64,000 bases of DNA from Mycobacterium triplex (GCF_000689255.1 NZ_HG964446.1:1416484-1480483); one strand, 5' to 3'. Positions 9,525 through 20,739 are shown, numbered from the stretch's first letter. Notes: generated by a model from the sequence alone, not told the origin. Program-made: numbers and translations.

Positions 9525-9772
9525 GTTCGGGTTGCCGTGAGCCGGGTTTGCGCCTGGCCGGGCATACGACCAGCGCCCAAACGGGCGCGTCCGGTCCCAT
9601 CCTTGGAGCGACTATTTTTTGGCCGCGAACAAGGCTGTGTGAGGGTGACACGCCCGACCGCGGGGGCCGGTGAACCACGACAGGTAAACAGCGGCGCAGT
9701 ATCCGGCGCGGCGCTCGATCGGCCCCAGATGGGCCGGGTCGAGTCGGCGCGCCGGGGGCACTGGGACAGCTC

Positions 9773-9791
9773 AAGCCCGGGTACCGGGCTT
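9773..9791 (+). promoter_or_regulatory. Leader hairpin in front of rpsJ
   Basis: AAGCCCGG - GTA - CCGGGCTT is a perfect 8-bp stem with a 3-nt loop, ending 17 nt before the rpsJ ribosome binding site region (GGAG at 9809-9812). No U-run follows, so it does not look like a terminator. A role in leader structure or ribosomal-protein autoregulation is possible but unproven. Confidence 0.45.
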
Positions 9792-9816
9792 CAAGAGGAG
9801 TGAGGGTAGGAGAAGC

Positions 9817-10122
9817 GTGGCGGGACAGAAGATCCGCATCAGGCTTAAGGCCTACGACCATGAGGCTATTGATGCCTCGGCGCGCAAGATCGTCGAGACC
9901 GTCGTCCGTACGGGTGCCAGCGTCGTAGGGCCGGTGCCGCTGCCGACCGAGAAGAACGTGTATTGCGTCATCCGCTCCCCGCACAAGTACAAGGACTCGC
10001 GGGAGCACTTCGAGATGCGCACCCACAAGCGGTTGATCGACATTCTCGATCCGACGCCGAAGACCGTTGACGCACTGATGCGCATCGATCTGCCGGCCAG
10101 TGTCGACGTCAACATCCAGTAG
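9817..10122 (+). CDS. rpsJ: 30S ribosomal protein S10
   Basis: This 101-aa protein has the normal S10 length and the conserved [16 protein letters not shown]-terminus, VVGPVPLPT, and [19 protein letters not shown]. It is the 30S head protein, equivalent to NusE, which also joins the antitermination complex. GTG 9817 has GGAG 5 nt upstream. It is the first gene of the S10 operon, 15 nt before rplC. Confidence 0.98.
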   Translation: MAGQKIRIRLKAYDHEAIDASARKIVETVVRTGASVVGPVPLPTEKNVYCVIRSPHKYKDSREHFEMRTHKRLIDILDPTPKTVDALMRIDLPASVDVNIQ

Positions 10123-10137
10123 GGGATCGGCGAACTC

Positions 10138-10791
10138 ATGGCAAGAAAAGGCATTCTGGGTACCAAGCTGGGCATGACGCAGGTGTTCGACGAGAACAAC
10201 CGGGTCGTGCCGGTGACGGTGGTGAAGGCGGGGCCCAACGTGGTCACGCGCATCCGCACCCCGGAGCTCGACGGCTACAGCGCCGTGCAGTTGGCCTACG
10301 GCGAAATCAGCCCACGGAAAGTCAACAAGCCCGTCACGGGCCAGTACACCGCCGCGGGCGTGAACCCGCGCCGGCACCTGGCCGAGCTGCGTCTGGACAA
10401 CCCGGAGGCGGCCGCCGAGTACGAGGTCGGCCAGGAGCTGACGGCGGAGATCTTCGCCGACGGCGCCTATGTCGACGTGACCGGCACCTCCAAGGGCAAG
10501 GGCTTCGCGGGCACCATGAAGCGCCACGGCTTTCGTGGCCAGGGCGCCAGCCACGGTGCCCAGGCGGTGCACCGTCGTCCGGGTTCCATCGGCGGTTGCG
10601 CCACTCCCGCGCGCGTTTTCAAGGGCACGCGGATGGCGGGCCGGATGGGTAACGACCGGGTGACCGTGCAGAACCTGGTGGTGCACAAGGTCGATGCCGA
10701 GAACGGCGTGCTGTTGATCAAGGGTGCGGTCCCCGGCCGCACCGGCGGACTCGTCGTGGTTCGCACCGCGATCAAACGAGGTGAGAAGTAA
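10138..10791 (+). CDS. rplC: 50S ribosomal protein L3
   Basis: This 217-aa L3 begins [14 protein letters not shown], as in all bacterial L3. It carries the long loop that reaches towards the peptidyl-transferase centre ([20 protein letters not shown], then [16 protein letters not shown]). It is an early assembly protein of the 50S subunit. Its TAA stop shares one base with the rplD ATG (TAATG at 10789-10793), implying coupled translation. Confidence 0.98.
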   Translation: MARKGILGTKLGMTQVFDENNRVVPVTVVKAGPNVVTRIRTPELDGYSAVQLAYGEISPRKVNKPVTGQYTAAGVNPRRHLAELRLDNPEAAAEYEVGQELTAEIFADGAYVDVTGTSKGKGFAGTMKRHGFRGQGASHGAQAVHRRPGSIGGCATPARVFKGTRMAGRMGNDRVTVQNLVVHKVDAENGVLLIKGAVPGRTGGLVVVRTAIKRGEK

Positions 10792-11447
10792 TGGCAGCGG
10801 TAAAGATTGATGTGAAGACGCCGGACGGCAAGGTCGACGGCTCCATCGAGCTGCCCGCCGAATTGTTCGACGCCCCGGCCAATATCGCGTTGATGCACCA
10901 GGTGGTCACCGCGCAGCGAGCGGCGGCCCGCCAGGGTACGCACTCGACCAAGACGCGCGGCGAGGTCAGCGGTGGTGGCCGTAAGCCTTACCGGCAGAAG
11001 GGCACCGGACGCGCGCGGCAGGGTTCGACACGCGCCCCGCAGTTCACCGGTGGTGGCACCGTGCACGGTCCCAAGCCGCGCGACTACAGCCAGCGCACGC
11101 CCAAGAAGATGATCGCCGCCGCGTTGCGCGGGGCGTTGTCCGACCGGGCCCGCAACGGCCGCATCCACGCGGTCACCGAGCTGGTGTCGGGTCAGACCCC
11201 GTCGACCAAGAGCGCCAAGGCATTTCTGAACACGCTGACCGATCGCAAGCAGGTCCTGGTCGTCATCGGCAGCACCGACGAGGCCGGCGCCAAGAGCGTG
11301 CGCAACCTGCCCGGCGTGCACATCCTGGCGCCCGGTCAGCTCAACACCTATGACGTGCTGCGTTCCGACGACGTGGTGTTCAGCGTCGAGGCGCTCAACG
11401 CCTACATCGCGGCGAATACGGGTAGCACCGAGGAGGTTTCGGCCTGA
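10791..11447 (+). CDS. rplD: 50S ribosomal protein L4
   Basis: This 218-aa L4 has the exit-tunnel loop [20 protein letters not shown] followed by [16 protein letters not shown], the segment where macrolide-affecting changes occur in other bacteria. In many bacteria L4 also represses its own operon through the leader RNA; whether that applies here is not visible. It overlaps rplC (TAATG) and rplW (TGATG at 11445-11449). Confidence 0.98.
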   Translation: MAAVKIDVKTPDGKVDGSIELPAELFDAPANIALMHQVVTAQRAAARQGTHSTKTRGEVSGGGRKPYRQKGTGRARQGSTRAPQFTGGGTVHGPKPRDYSQRTPKKMIAAALRGALSDRARNGRIHAVTELVSGQTPSTKSAKAFLNTLTDRKQVLVVIGSTDEAGAKSVRNLPGVHILAPGQLNTYDVLRSDDVVFSVEALNAYIAANTGSTEEVSA

Positions 11448-11749
11448 TGGCGACCGTCACTGACCCACGCGACATCATCCTGGCTCCGGTCATTTCGGAG
11501 AAGTCGTACGGCCTGCTCGACGACAACGTGTACACCTTCGTGGTGCACCCCGATTCGAACAAGACGCAGATCAAGATCGCTATCGAGAAGATCTTCTCCG
11601 TCAAGGTCGCGTCGGTGAACACCGCGAACCGGCAGGGCAAGCGGAAGCGCACCCGGACCGGGTTTGGCAAGCGCAAGGGCACCAAGCGCGCGATTGTCAC
11701 CCTGGCCCCGGGCAGCAAGCCGATTGACCTGTTCGGAGCACCGGCCTAG
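11447..11749 (+). CDS. rplW: 50S ribosomal protein L23
   Basis: This 100-aa L23 starts [20 protein letters not shown] and ends in a basic segment ([26 protein letters not shown], split here by eye into the globular part and the tunnel loop). It forms the docking site at the peptide exit for trigger factor and SRP. It is coupled to rplD by TGATG. An 82-bp gap with repeat-like sequence separates it from rplB. Confidence 0.97.
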   Translation: MATVTDPRDIILAPVISEKSYGLLDDNVYTFVVHPDSNKTQIKIAIEKIFSVKVASVNTANRQGKRKRTRTGFGKRKGTKRAIVTLAPGSKPIDLFGAPA

Positions 11750-11831
11750 CGCGGCGACGATGCAGAGCGAAGCGATGAGGAGGAGCCGGGCAATCCGGCC
11801 CAGCGCGCCCGAGAGAAAGACCTGATAAGAC
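11750..11831 (+). repeat. MIRU-like intergenic element between rplW and rplB
   Basis: The 82-bp spacer is unusual inside a tightly coupled operon. It contains GCGACGATGCAGAGCG, AAGCGATGAGGAGGAG and a hairpin GCCGG-GCAAT-CCGGC (11785-11799), which resemble the short MIRU-type repeats scattered between co-transcribed mycobacterial genes. Only one copy is seen in this window, so the assignment rests on recalled sequence type. Confidence 0.4.
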
Positions 11832-12674
11832 ATGGCAATTCGCAAATACAAGCCGACGACCCCGGGTCGTCGCGGCGCGAGCGTGTCCGACTTCGCCGAG
11901 GTCACCCGTTCGGAGCCGGAGAAGTCGCTGGTGCGGCCGCTGCACGGGCACGGTGGGCGTAATGCCCACGGCCGCATCACCACTCGTCACAAGGGTGGTG
12001 GTCACAAGCGTGCCTACCGGGTGATCGACTTCCGGCGCAACGACAAAGACGGTGTCAACGCGAAGGTCGCGCACATCGAGTACGACCCGAACCGCACCGC
12101 CAACATCGCGTTGCTGCACTTCCTGGATGGGGAGAAGCGCTACATCATTGCCCCGCTTGGACTCTCGCAGGGCGACGTGGTGGAGTCGGGCGCCAACGCC
12201 GACATCAAGCCGGGCAACAACCTGCCGTTGCGCAACATCCCGGCCGGTACGTTGATCCACGCCGTGGAGCTGCGGCCGGGCGGCGGCGCCAAGATGGCGC
12301 GGTCGGCCGGATCCAGCATCCAGCTGCTCGGTAAAGAGGGCAGCTACGCGTCGCTGCGTATGCCCAGTGGTGAGATCCGCCGCGTCGACGTGCGCTGTCG
12401 CGCCACCGTCGGCGAGGTGGGCAACGCCGAGCAGGCGAACATCAACTGGGGCAAGGCCGGTCGGATGCGCTGGAAGGGCAAGCGCCCGACCGTGCGTGGT
12501 GTCGTAATGAACCCGGTGGACCACCCGCACGGTGGTGGTGAGGGCAAGACCTCCGGTGGTCGCCACCCGGTCAGCCCGTGGGGTCAGCCCGAGGGCCGTA
12601 CCCGCCACCCGAACAAGGCCAGTAACAAGCTCATCGTCCGACGCCGGCGCACCGGCAAGAAGCACGGTCGCTAG
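11832..12674 (+). CDS. rplB: 50S ribosomal protein L2
   Basis: This 280-aa L2 has the usual length. The N-terminal segment [20 protein letters not shown], the central [20 protein letters not shown] and the signature [19 protein letters not shown] with the conserved His near the peptidyl-transferase centre are all present. L2 is essential for subunit joining and peptide bond formation. rpsS follows 18 nt later. Confidence 0.98.
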   Translation: MAIRKYKPTTPGRRGASVSDFAEVTRSEPEKSLVRPLHGHGGRNAHGRITTRHKGGGHKRAYRVIDFRRNDKDGVNAKVAHIEYDPNRTANIALLHFLDGEKRYIIAPLGLSQGDVVESGANADIKPGNNLPLRNIPAGTLIHAVELRPGGGAKMARSAGSSIQLLGKEGSYASLRMPSGEIRRVDVRCRATVGEVGNAEQANINWGKAGRMRWKGKRPTVRGVVMNPVDHPHGGGEGKTSGGRHPVSPWGQPEGRTRHPNKASNKLIVRRRRTGKKHGR

Positions 12675-12692
12675 GAAGTCGAGGAACAAGAC

Positions 12693-12970
12693 ATGCCACG
12701 CAGCCTGAAAAAGGGACCATTCGTCGACGACCACCTGCTTAAGAAGGTGGACGTGCAGAACGAGAAGAACAGCAAGCAGGTCATCAAGACCTGGTCGCGT
12801 CGTTCGACGATCATTCCCGACTTCATCGGCCACACCTTTGCGGTGCACGACGGCCGCAAGCACGTCCCGGTGTTCGTCACCGAGGCGATGGTCGGCCACA
12901 AGCTCGGTGAATTCGCGCCGACGCGCACCTTCAAGGGCCACATCAAGGACGACCGAAAGGCCAAGCGCCG

Positions 12971-12974
<4 letters not shown>
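12693..12974 (+). CDS. rpsS: 30S ribosomal protein S19
   Basis: This 93-aa S19 reads [37 protein letters not shown] and [14 protein letters not shown], the family signature. It binds 16S rRNA in the 30S head together with S13. Its stop overlaps the rplV start (ATGA at 12971-12974). Confidence 0.98.
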
Positions 12975-14394
<1,420 letters not shown>

Positions 14395-14397
14395 ATC

Positions 14398-14814
14398 ATG
14401 TTGATTCCCCGCAGAGTTAAGCACCGCAAGCAGCACCATCCACGCCAGCGCGGCATCGCCAGCGGTGGCACGCAGGTGAACTTCGGCGACTTCGGCATCC
14501 AGGCCCTCGAGCACGCCTACGTCACCAACCGGCAGATCGAGTCGGCTCGTATCGCGATCAACCGGCACATCAAGCGTGGCGGCAAGGTGTGGATCAACGT
14601 CTTCCCCGACCGTCCGCTGACCAAGAAGCCCGCGGAAACCCGGATGGGTTCCGGTAAGGGCTCGCCGGAGTGGTGGGTCGTCAACGTCAAGCCGGGCCGG
14701 GTGCTGTTCGAGCTGAGCTACCCCAACGAGCAGACCGCCCGCGAGGCGCTCACTCGAGCAATCCACAAGCTGCCGATCAAGGCACGCATCATCACCCGAG
14801 AGGATCAGTTCTGA
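14398..14814 (+). CDS. rplP: 50S ribosomal protein L16
   Basis: This 138-aa L16 has [35 protein letters not shown] and [20 protein letters not shown], the last being the loop near the A-site tRNA. It is needed for late 50S assembly. It starts 3 nt after rpsC and is coupled to rpmC by TGATG (14812-14816). Confidence 0.98.
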   Translation: MLIPRRVKHRKQHHPRQRGIASGGTQVNFGDFGIQALEHAYVTNRQIESARIAINRHIKRGGKVWINVFPDRPLTKKPAETRMGSGKGSPEWWVVNVKPGRVLFELSYPNEQTAREALTRAIHKLPIKARIITREDQF

Positions 14815-15059
14815 TGGCAGTGGGTATTTCGCCTGGCGAACTGCGTGAGCTCACCGACGAGGAGCTGACGGACCGCCTGCGCGAGTCCAAGGAGGAGCTG
14901 TTCAACCTCCGCTTCCAAATGGCGACGGGACAGCTCAACAACAACCGCCGGCTGCGCACGGTGCGTACGGAAATCGCCCGGGTGTACACGGTGCTGCGGG
15001 AACGCGAGCTGGGACTGGCCAGTGGTCCTGATGGATCCGACGGAAACAAGGAATCGTGA
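14814..15059 (+). CDS. rpmC: 50S ribosomal protein L29
   Basis: This 81-aa two-helix protein has [19 protein letters not shown] and [19 protein letters not shown], the L29 signature, then an acidic/Gly tail. It lies at the peptide exit beside L23 and contacts SRP and trigger factor. ATG 14814 is chosen because it overlaps the rplP stop; the open frame upstream is a shadow of rplP. Confidence 0.97.
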   Translation: MAVGISPGELRELTDEELTDRLRESKEELFNLRFQMATGQLNNNRRLRTVRTEIARVYTVLRERELGLASGPDGSDGNKES

Positions 15060-15403
15060 TGGCAGAAGCTAAGGCCACCCCCAAGAAGGCCGCTGCGACA
15101 GATGGCGCTGCGAAAGAGAAGGGCCCGCAGCACACTCCGGCGAAGCCGAAGACGCGTGGCCGGCGCAAGACGCGCATCGGCTACGTGGTGAGCGACAAGA
15201 TGCAGAAGACCATCGTGGTCGAGCTGGAAGACCGGATGCGTCACTCGCTGTACGGCAAGATCATCCGGACGACCAAGAAGGTCAAGGCGCACGACGAGGA
15301 CAGCGTCGCCGGCGTCGGCGACCGCGTCTCGCTGATGGAGACGCGTCCGACGTCGGCCACCAAGCGGTGGCGTCTCGTCGAGGTGCTGGAAAAGGCCAAG
15401 TAA
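15056..15403 (+). CDS. rpsQ: 30S ribosomal protein S17
   Basis: The core [58 protein letters not shown] is S17. An extra Lys/Ala-rich N-terminal segment of about 38 residues brings it to 115 aa; such extensions are usual in mycobacteria. Either GTG 15056 or ATG 15059 could start it; both overlap the rpmC stop. It is the last gene of this operon. Confidence 0.96.
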   Translation: MMAEAKATPKKAAATDGAAKEKGPQHTPAKPKTRGRRKTRIGYVVSDKMQKTIVVELEDRMRHSLYGKIIRTTKKVKAHDEDSVAGVGDRVSLMETRPTSATKRWRLVEVLEKAK

Positions 15404-15420
15404 CTCCCGAGCGACAGGCA

Positions 15421-15449
15421 ACGCCCGAGACCCTGGCGGTCTCGGGCGT
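15421..15449 (+). terminator. Strong hairpin terminator after rpsQ
   Basis: A perfect 12-bp stem, ACGCCCGAGACC / GGTCTCGGGCGT, with a 5-nt loop CTGGC begins 17 nt after the rpsQ stop. There is no U-tract, which is common for mycobacterial intrinsic terminators. It separates the S10 operon from the sulfatase gene. Confidence 0.75.
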
Positions 15450-15460
15450 CTGCGTCGGGT

Positions 15461-15514
15461 GAGCGCAACGTCACGGCGAAACAAGGTCGGAAATTTCGCC
15501 GTGGCGTTACGCTC
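15461..15514. promoter_or_regulatory. Long inverted repeat directly upstream of the sulfatase
   Basis: Arms at 15461-15481 and 15494-15514 are 21 nt each with two mismatches, one of them a G-U pair in RNA, around a 12-nt loop. The element starts with GAGCGCAACGTCACGGCGAAA (here split: GAGCGCAACG, TCACGGCGAAA) and ends 5 nt before the sulfatase ATG. It could be an operator, an mRNA 5' stem, or a palindromic repeat element. Confidence 0.55.
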
Positions 15515-15519
15515 GGCGC

Positions 15520-17880
15520 ATGTCTGTTGACTCCCGAGAATTTCAAGGCAAGATCGAGCTGGACATTCGCGATTCGGAGCCGGACTGGGGTCCGTACGCG
15601 GCGCCGACCGCCCCCGAGAATTCGCCGAACATCCTGTATCTGGTGTGGGATGACACCGGCATCGCGACCTGGGACTGCTTCGGCGGCCTGGTCGAGATGC
15701 CCGCGATGACGCGCATTGCCGAGCGCGGCGTGCGGCTGTCGCAATTCCACACCACCGCGCTGTGCTCACCGACGCGGGCGTCGCTGCTGACCGGTCGCAA
15801 CGCCACCACGGTGGGTATGGCCACCATCGAAGAATTCACCGACGGTTTCCCGAACTGCAACGGTCGGATCCCGACCGACACTGCGCTGGTCTCCGAGGTA
15901 CTCGCCGAACGTGGTTACAACACATACTGTGTCGGCAAGTGGCACCTCACGCCGCTCGAGGAGTGCAGCATGGCCTCGACGAAACGACACTGGCCCACCT
16001 CACGCGGCTTCGAGCGGTTCTACGGATTCATGGGCGGCGAGACCGACCAGTGGTACCCCGACCTGGTCTACGACAACCACCCGGTCAACCCGCCGGCAAC
16101 CCCCGAGGACGGCTACCACCTGTCCAAGGACATCGCCGACAAGACAATCGAATTCATCCGCGACGCCAAGGTGATTGCGCCCGACAAGCCGTGGTTCAGC
16201 TACGTATGCCCCGGCGCCGGACACGCGCCGCATCACGTCTTCAAAGAGTGGGCCGACAAGTACGCCGGCCGCTTCGACATGGGCTACGAACGCTATCGCG
16301 AGATCGTGCTGGAAAATCAGAAGTCGATTGGCATCGTGCCGCCGGACACCGAACTGTCCCCGGTCAACCCGTATCAGGATGTCAAGGGGCCGGGCGGCGA
16401 GCCATGGCCGCTGCAGGACACCGTTCGTCCCTGGGACTCGCTCAACGACGAAGAGAAGAAGCTGTTTTCGCGGATGGCCGAGGTGTTCGCCGGCTTCCTG
16501 TCCTACACCGACGCTCAGATCGGCCGGATCCTGGACTATCTCGAAGAGTCCGGACAGTTGGACAACACCATCATCGTGGTGATCTCCGACAACGGCGCCA
16601 GCGGCGAGGGCGGTCCGAACGGATCGGTGAACGAGGGCAAGTTCTTCAACGGCTACATCGACACCGTCGAGGAGAGCATGAAGCTCTACGATCACCTCGG
16701 TGGACCCCAGACCTACAACCATTACCCGATCGGCTGGGCGATGGCCTTCAACACGCCTTATAAGCTCTACAAGCGTTACGCCTCGCATGAGGGCGGCATC
16801 GCCGATTCGGCAATCATCTCGTGGCCCAACGGAATTGCGGCGCACGGCGAGGTTCGCGACAACTACGTCAACGTCTCCGACATCACCCCGACGATCTATG
16901 ACCTGCTGAACATGACGCCGCCGGAGACTGTCAAGGGGATTGCGCAGAAGCCACTCGACGGTGTGAGTTTCAAAGCAGCGCTGGCCGATCCGGCCGCCGA
17001 CACCGGCAAGCAGACGCAGTTCTACACGATGCTGGGCACCCGCGGGATCTGGCACAACGGCTGGTTCGCCAACACCGTGCACGCCGCCACACCCGCGGGG
17101 TGGTCGCATTTCGATGCCGATCGCTGGGAGCTGTTCCACATCGAGGCTGACCGCAGCCAGTGCCACGACCTGGCCGCCGAGCAGCCCGAGAAGCTGGAAG
17201 AGCTTAAGGCGCTGTGGTTTTCCGAGGCCGCCAAGTACAACGGCCTGCCACTGGCGGATCTGAACCTGATGGAGACGATGACCCGATCCCGGCCCTATCT
17301 GGTGGGGGAGCGGACCAGCTACATCTACTACCCCGACTGCGCGGACGTCGGAATCGGTGCCGCCGCGGAAATCCGCGGCCGCTCGTTCAGCGTGCTGGCC
17401 GACGTGACCGTGGATACCACCGGCGCCGAAGGGGTGCTGTTCAAGCAGGGCGGCGCGCACGGTGGGCATGTGTTGTTCATCCAGGACGGGCGCCTGCACT
17501 ACGTCTACAACTTCCTGGGCGAGCGCCAGCAACTGGTGTCCTCCGCGGGTGCGGTCCCGTTGGGCCGACACCTTTTCGGCGCCAGCTACGGGCGGACGGG
17601 AACCGTGGCGAACAGTCATACCCCGCTGGGTGACGTCACCCTGTTCATCGACGACGAGGTGGTGGGCACGCTCGCGGATGTGACCACCCACCCCGGAACC
17701 TTCGGCTTGGCCGGCGCCGGCATCACCGTCGGCCGAAACGGTGGTTCCGCAGTGTCCAGCCGGTACAAGGCGCCGTTCCTCTTCACCGGCGGCACCATCG
17801 CCGCGGTCACCGTCGACTTGTCCGGGCGGCCCTACCAAGACGTGGAAACCGAACTTGCGCTTGCGTTTTCGCGCGACTAA
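15520..17880 (+). CDS. atsA: Type I arylsulfatase (formylglycine-dependent)
   Basis: This 786-aa sulfatase has the signature CSPTRASLLTGRN, in which Cys82 would be oxidised to formylglycine. Metal-site features are NILYLVWDDTG near the N-terminus, GKWHLTPLEE, and VVISDNGASGEGG. The C-terminal 200 residues form an extra beta-rich domain. No signal peptide is visible. The likely maturase is encoded at 22104-23006 on the same strand. The position after rpsQ matches atsA (Rv0711) in M. tuberculosis; the sulfated substrate is unknown. Confidence 0.92.
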   Translation: MSVDSREFQGKIELDIRDSEPDWGPYAAPTAPENSPNILYLVWDDTGIATWDCFGGLVEMPAMTRIAERGVRLSQFHTTALCSPTRASLLTGRNATTVGMATIEEFTDGFPNCNGRIPTDTALVSEVLAERGYNTYCVGKWHLTPLEECSMASTKRHWPTSRGFERFYGFMGGETDQWYPDLVYDNHPVNPPATPEDGYHLSKDIADKTIEFIRDAKVIAPDKPWFSYVCPGAGHAPHHVFKEWADKYAGRFDMGYERYREIVLENQKSIGIVPPDTELSPVNPYQDVKGPGGEPWPLQDTVRPWDSLNDEEKKLFSRMAEVFAGFLSYTDAQIGRILDYLEESGQLDNTIIVVISDNGASGEGGPNGSVNEGKFFNGYIDTVEESMKLYDHLGGPQTYNHYPIGWAMAFNTPYKLYKRYASHEGGIADSAIISWPNGIAAHGEVRDNYVNVSDITPTIYDLLNMTPPETVKGIAQKPLDGVSFKAALADPAADTGKQTQFYTMLGTRGIWHNGWFANTVHAATPAGWSHFDADRWELFHIEADRSQCHDLAAEQPEKLEELKALWFSEAAKYNGLPLADLNLMETMTRSRPYLVGERTSYIYYPDCADVGIGAAAEIRGRSFSVLADVTVDTTGAEGVLFKQGGAHGGHVLFIQDGRLHYVYNFLGERQQLVSSAGAVPLGRHLFGASYGRTGTVANSHTPLGDVTLFIDDEVVGTLADVTTHPGTFGLAGAGITVGRNGGSAVSSRYKAPFLFTGGTIAAVTVDLSGRPYQDVETELALAFSRD

Positions 17881-18583
17881 CCGGTCACGACGAGTCAAGC
17901 TCGCCCCGCTTGCCATGGCGGGCGTGATGTTCGTGCTGGCGGGTGGGGTCCTCGGTTGCGGAAAAACCACCGGGGGCAACGCCGTTCGGGCCGGCACCAC
18001 GGCGTCGACCGCGTCTTCGGCGACGACCACGCTCACGAAACCGCGCAAGTCCGATCCGGCCGAGCCGGTGCCCGGTGTTCAGGCCACACCGCCGGATCAC
18101 ATCCCGCCCGACGCCCTCGCATGCCTGCCGGCCGCCACGGGCAACGGCCGGATGACCCCGGCTTCGGTGTCGGATCCGGTGGCACCCCGGCTCACGGTGC
18201 CGCTACCCGAGGGCTGGAACTCGGTGCCGGGCAGCGGCGATGTGGCGTTGATCGCGACCGGGCCCGAGGGGCTGTCGGCGAGGGTGACGATCACCCCGAC
18301 CGACCTCGAAGCCGGTGGGGCGTTCCTGCGCTACGGCGCCGATCTGCGTACTGCCAAGCCGGGTGTCCAGGTCAGCGTCGACGCCGCTCAGTTCTGCGGC
18401 TACAGCAGCCAGCTGCTCAGCGGCAGCGCAGCAGGGGTCGCCTTCGCCGACCGCATCACCCACATCTGGACGAACACCCAGGCGTTTCTGGTGGTGATCC
18501 ATCTGGAGGGGCCCGCGAATGCGCCCGGGTTCGGCGCGGCGAAATCCACGGTCATGCAGCAATTCGCGGTTGTTATCCCCTGA
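17855..18583 (+). CDS. Putative secreted lipoprotein
   Basis: The reading frame overlaps the sulfatase end. From TTG 17855 (or 17861) the protein is about 242 aa, with a basic N-region (RLRFRATNRSRRVK), a hydrophobic core and the lipobox LGC at about Cys35, followed by a Thr/Ser/Pro-rich linker. The mature domain contains LTVPLPEGWNSVPGSG and YGADLRTAKPGVQVSVD, which resembles the mycobacterial LpqN/LpqT type, but I cannot confirm the family. The only downstream ATG (17915) would destroy the signal peptide, so a non-ATG start overlapping the sulfatase is preferred. Confidence 0.7.
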   Translation: MRLRFRATNRSRRVKLAPLAMAGVMFVLAGGVLGCGKTTGGNAVRAGTTASTASSATTTLTKPRKSDPAEPVPGVQATPPDHIPPDALACLPAATGNGRMTPASVSDPVAPRLTVPLPEGWNSVPGSGDVALIATGPEGLSARVTITPTDLEAGGAFLRYGADLRTAKPGVQVSVDAAQFCGYSSQLLSGSAAGVAFADRITHIWTNTQAFLVVIHLEGPANAPGFGAAKSTVMQQFAVVIP

Positions 18584-18668
18584 AACGGGGTGCCCGACTG
18601 CTAGCATCTGCCCCGTGCCTGCGGGAAAGGCATCAAACTATCCGTCCTAGTCGTGGTGGTGATCCCCG

Positions 18669-19598
18669 ATGACCGCTGAAGCTCCGCCGCTACCGCCGTC
18701 GAAACCAGATTCGCGCGGACGGCAAATCGCAATAGCGTTCGGGATTCTCGTAGCCCTGATCAGTGTCTACATGCTGTCCCTGATCGCGGTACACCTGCTG
18801 GCCAAATCGGCACCGCCGCTACCTGACGTGGACTTCAGCAAGGTCGAGGCCGAGGACAGCGTCGTGCAGGTGAACCTGAGCGAGCTGAAAACGGTCGCGA
18901 ATCGGTTGACGGTGAATGTGCTTGTCTACCCGAAGGATTCGTTGTACGACAAGAACTTCGGCGTGCTGACCACGGATGCGGCCGTGCGCCTGTACCCCGA
19001 CAACGACCTCGGCGACCTGCAGTACCCGACCGGCAAGGCGCCGGCGCAGGTGACCACCACCATCAAGGCGGACGGCGATCCCGGCAACTGGCCGTTCGAC
19101 TCCTACAAAACGGACGTCATCGCGGCCGATGTGTTCACCGGGACCGGTCAGAACCGCGAAAAGAATCCTGCCCGTGTGGAAGTCACCGGAAAGCTGGACG
19201 GCTGGGACGCCAGCGTCACCCGGGTTCACGACCCCGACGACGCCGATCCCAATGTGATGGACGACGTGGTCATCACGCTGCACCGGTCCAAGGGTCCGCT
19301 GATCTTCGATGTCGGCGTGGTGCTGGTCCTGATCACCTTGCCGATTCTTGCGCTGTGGGTGGCCATTCCGATGGCCCTGGGCCGGACCTCGTTCATCCCG
19401 CCGTTCATCACCTGGTACGGCGCGATGCTGTTCGCCATCGTCCCGCTGCGCAATATCCTGCCCGGCAATCCACCGTACGGTTCCTGGATCGACCAAGCCG
19501 TCGTCCTATGGGTATTGATAGGCCTGGTCGCCGCGATGTCGATATTCGTCTCCGCCTGGTGGCGGCACCGAGATCGAAAGACGCCGAAAAAGAGCTAG
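18669..19598 (+). CDS. DUF4436-like membrane protein, copy 1
   Basis: This 309-aa protein has one N-terminal helix (about residues 18-42), an extracytoplasmic domain of about 170 residues and three C-terminal helices. Hallmarks are NRLTVNVLVYPKDSLYD, NWPFDSYKTDVIAADVF, GPLIFDVGVVLVLITLP and the loop AIVPLRNILPGNPPYGSWID. A single relative (Rv0713) lies in this position in M. tuberculosis. Function is unknown; the location suggests an envelope role. Two paralogues follow at 21204 and 23142. A TAGCATCTG motif at 18602-18610 resembles those before the other copies. Confidence 0.85.
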   Translation: MTAEAPPLPPSKPDSRGRQIAIAFGILVALISVYMLSLIAVHLLAKSAPPLPDVDFSKVEAEDSVVQVNLSELKTVANRLTVNVLVYPKDSLYDKNFGVLTTDAAVRLYPDNDLGDLQYPTGKAPAQVTTTIKADGDPGNWPFDSYKTDVIAADVFTGTGQNREKNPARVEVTGKLDGWDASVTRVHDPDDADPNVMDDVVITLHRSKGPLIFDVGVVLVLITLPILALWVAIPMALGRTSFIPPFITWYGAMLFAIVPLRNILPGNPPYGSWIDQAVVLWVLIGLVAAMSIFVSAWWRHRDRKTPKKS

Positions 19599-19611
19599 GA
19601 CTCGAAAACCC

Positions 19612-20739
19612 TTAGCGCACATTCTCTATCGACGCCGTGGTGATGGCGTCGATCGCGGTGAAGACTTTCGATTGGAAGTCGGGCGGCAGCGGGATGTAGC
19701 CGTTCTTGTCCAGATCGGCCTGGCCCGGCCCTACGGCTGCCTGCAGGAAGGCCTTGACCGCCTGGCCGACAGCGGGGTCGGGGTACTTCGAGCAGACGAT
19801 CTCGTAGGTGACCATCACGATCGGATACACATCGGGCTGAGTCGGGTTGTAGAACGGCGCGGTGTCCAACACCAGGTCGTTGCCCTTGCCGATGATCTTG
19901 GCATTGGTGATGGTCTTGCCGACGGTATCGGTGCCGATACGCACCGGGCGCAACGACTTCCGGCTCGCCGGGGTCTTGATCTGGGCGGCGAACAGCCCCT
20001 GGTCCAGGGCGAACGACAGCTCGTTGTAGGAGATCGCGCCCTCGGTGTTCTTCACCTCCGACGACGTGCCGACGTTGCCGTGGGCGCCGGTGCCCACGCC
20101 GCCGTTGAAGATCTTGCCGGTGCCCTTGTCCCAGGCCCCGCCGGACGCGGCCTGCAGGTAGGCCTGGAAGTGCGCGGTGGTGCCGGATGCGTCGGCGCGG
20201 TAGACGACGTGAATGTTCTCCGGCGGCATCGAGGCGTTCATTGCGGTGATGGCCGGATCATCCCAGCGCGTGATGCTGCCGTTGAAGATCCTGGCCAGCG
20301 TGGGTGCGTCGAGCACCAGCGAGTCAATTGCGTTGAGGTTGTACGTAATAGCGATCGGGCCGAACACCACCGGCAGGTTCCAGGCGTCCGCGCCGCCGCA
20401 GCGCTGCTTGGCGGCCGCATATTGGTCACCGGACAGCGGTAAGTCGGATCCGGCGAAGTCGGTCTTGCCGGCCAGGAAATCGTCGACGCCCGTGGCCGAT
20501 CCGTTTGCGGTGTAGGACAGATTCTGTCCCTTGCAGGCCTTCGCATACGCGTCGACGAATCGCTTCATCGCATTTGCCTGTGCGGTCGAACCGCTGGCGG
20601 CGATGTCTTGTTTGCCACCGCAATCCACCCGCGCACCGTTGGCATAAGACAGGGAGGTGTGGGGTTTGCCGCATCCCGAGAGCACCAGTGCGGCCGCGGT
20701 CAGCACGCTTATGGCGGCAGCCGGTCTGTTGTGCTTCAC
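19612..20739 (-). CDS. Phosphate-binding lipoprotein, PstS family
   Basis: This 375-aa substrate-binding protein of the PstS family has a signal peptide with lipobox LVLSGC (Cys23). Conserved segments are [53 protein letters not shown] and [14 protein letters not shown], the last two being the phosphate-contacting loops of PstS. GTG 20739 is preceded by GAGGAGG; the frame extends upstream without support. No pstC/A/B genes accompany it, so it must use an ABC permease encoded elsewhere or serve as an orphan receptor. It is transcribed against the flanking DUF4436 genes. Confidence 0.9.
   Translation of the reverse strand: MKHNRPAAAISVLTAAALVLSGCGKPHTSLSYANGARVDCGGKQDIAASGSTAQANAMKRFVDAYAKACKGQNLSYTANGSATGVDDFLAGKTDFAGSDLPLSGDQYAAAKQRCGGADAWNLPVVFGPIAITYNLNAIDSLVLDAPTLARIFNGSITRWDDPAITAMNASMPPENIHVVYRADASGTTAHFQAYLQAASGGAWDKGTGKIFNGGVGTGAHGNVGTSSEVKNTEGAISYNELSFALDQGLFAAQIKTPASRKSLRPVRIGTDTVGKTITNAKIIGKGNDLVLDTAPFYNPTQPDVYPIVMVTYEIVCSKYPDPAVGQAVKAFLQAAVGPGQADLDKNGYIPLPPDFQSKVFTAIDAITTASIENVR

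Noticed and set aside
9537..9803. 88-codon frame in the rpsJ leader
   Set aside because: No ribosome binding site or similarity, and it overlaps the leader hairpin; treated as untranslated leader.
16000..18048. 682-codon open frame antisense to the sulfatase
   Set aside because: High-GC shadow: no ribosome binding site and no recognisable domains, opposite a clear sulfatase gene.
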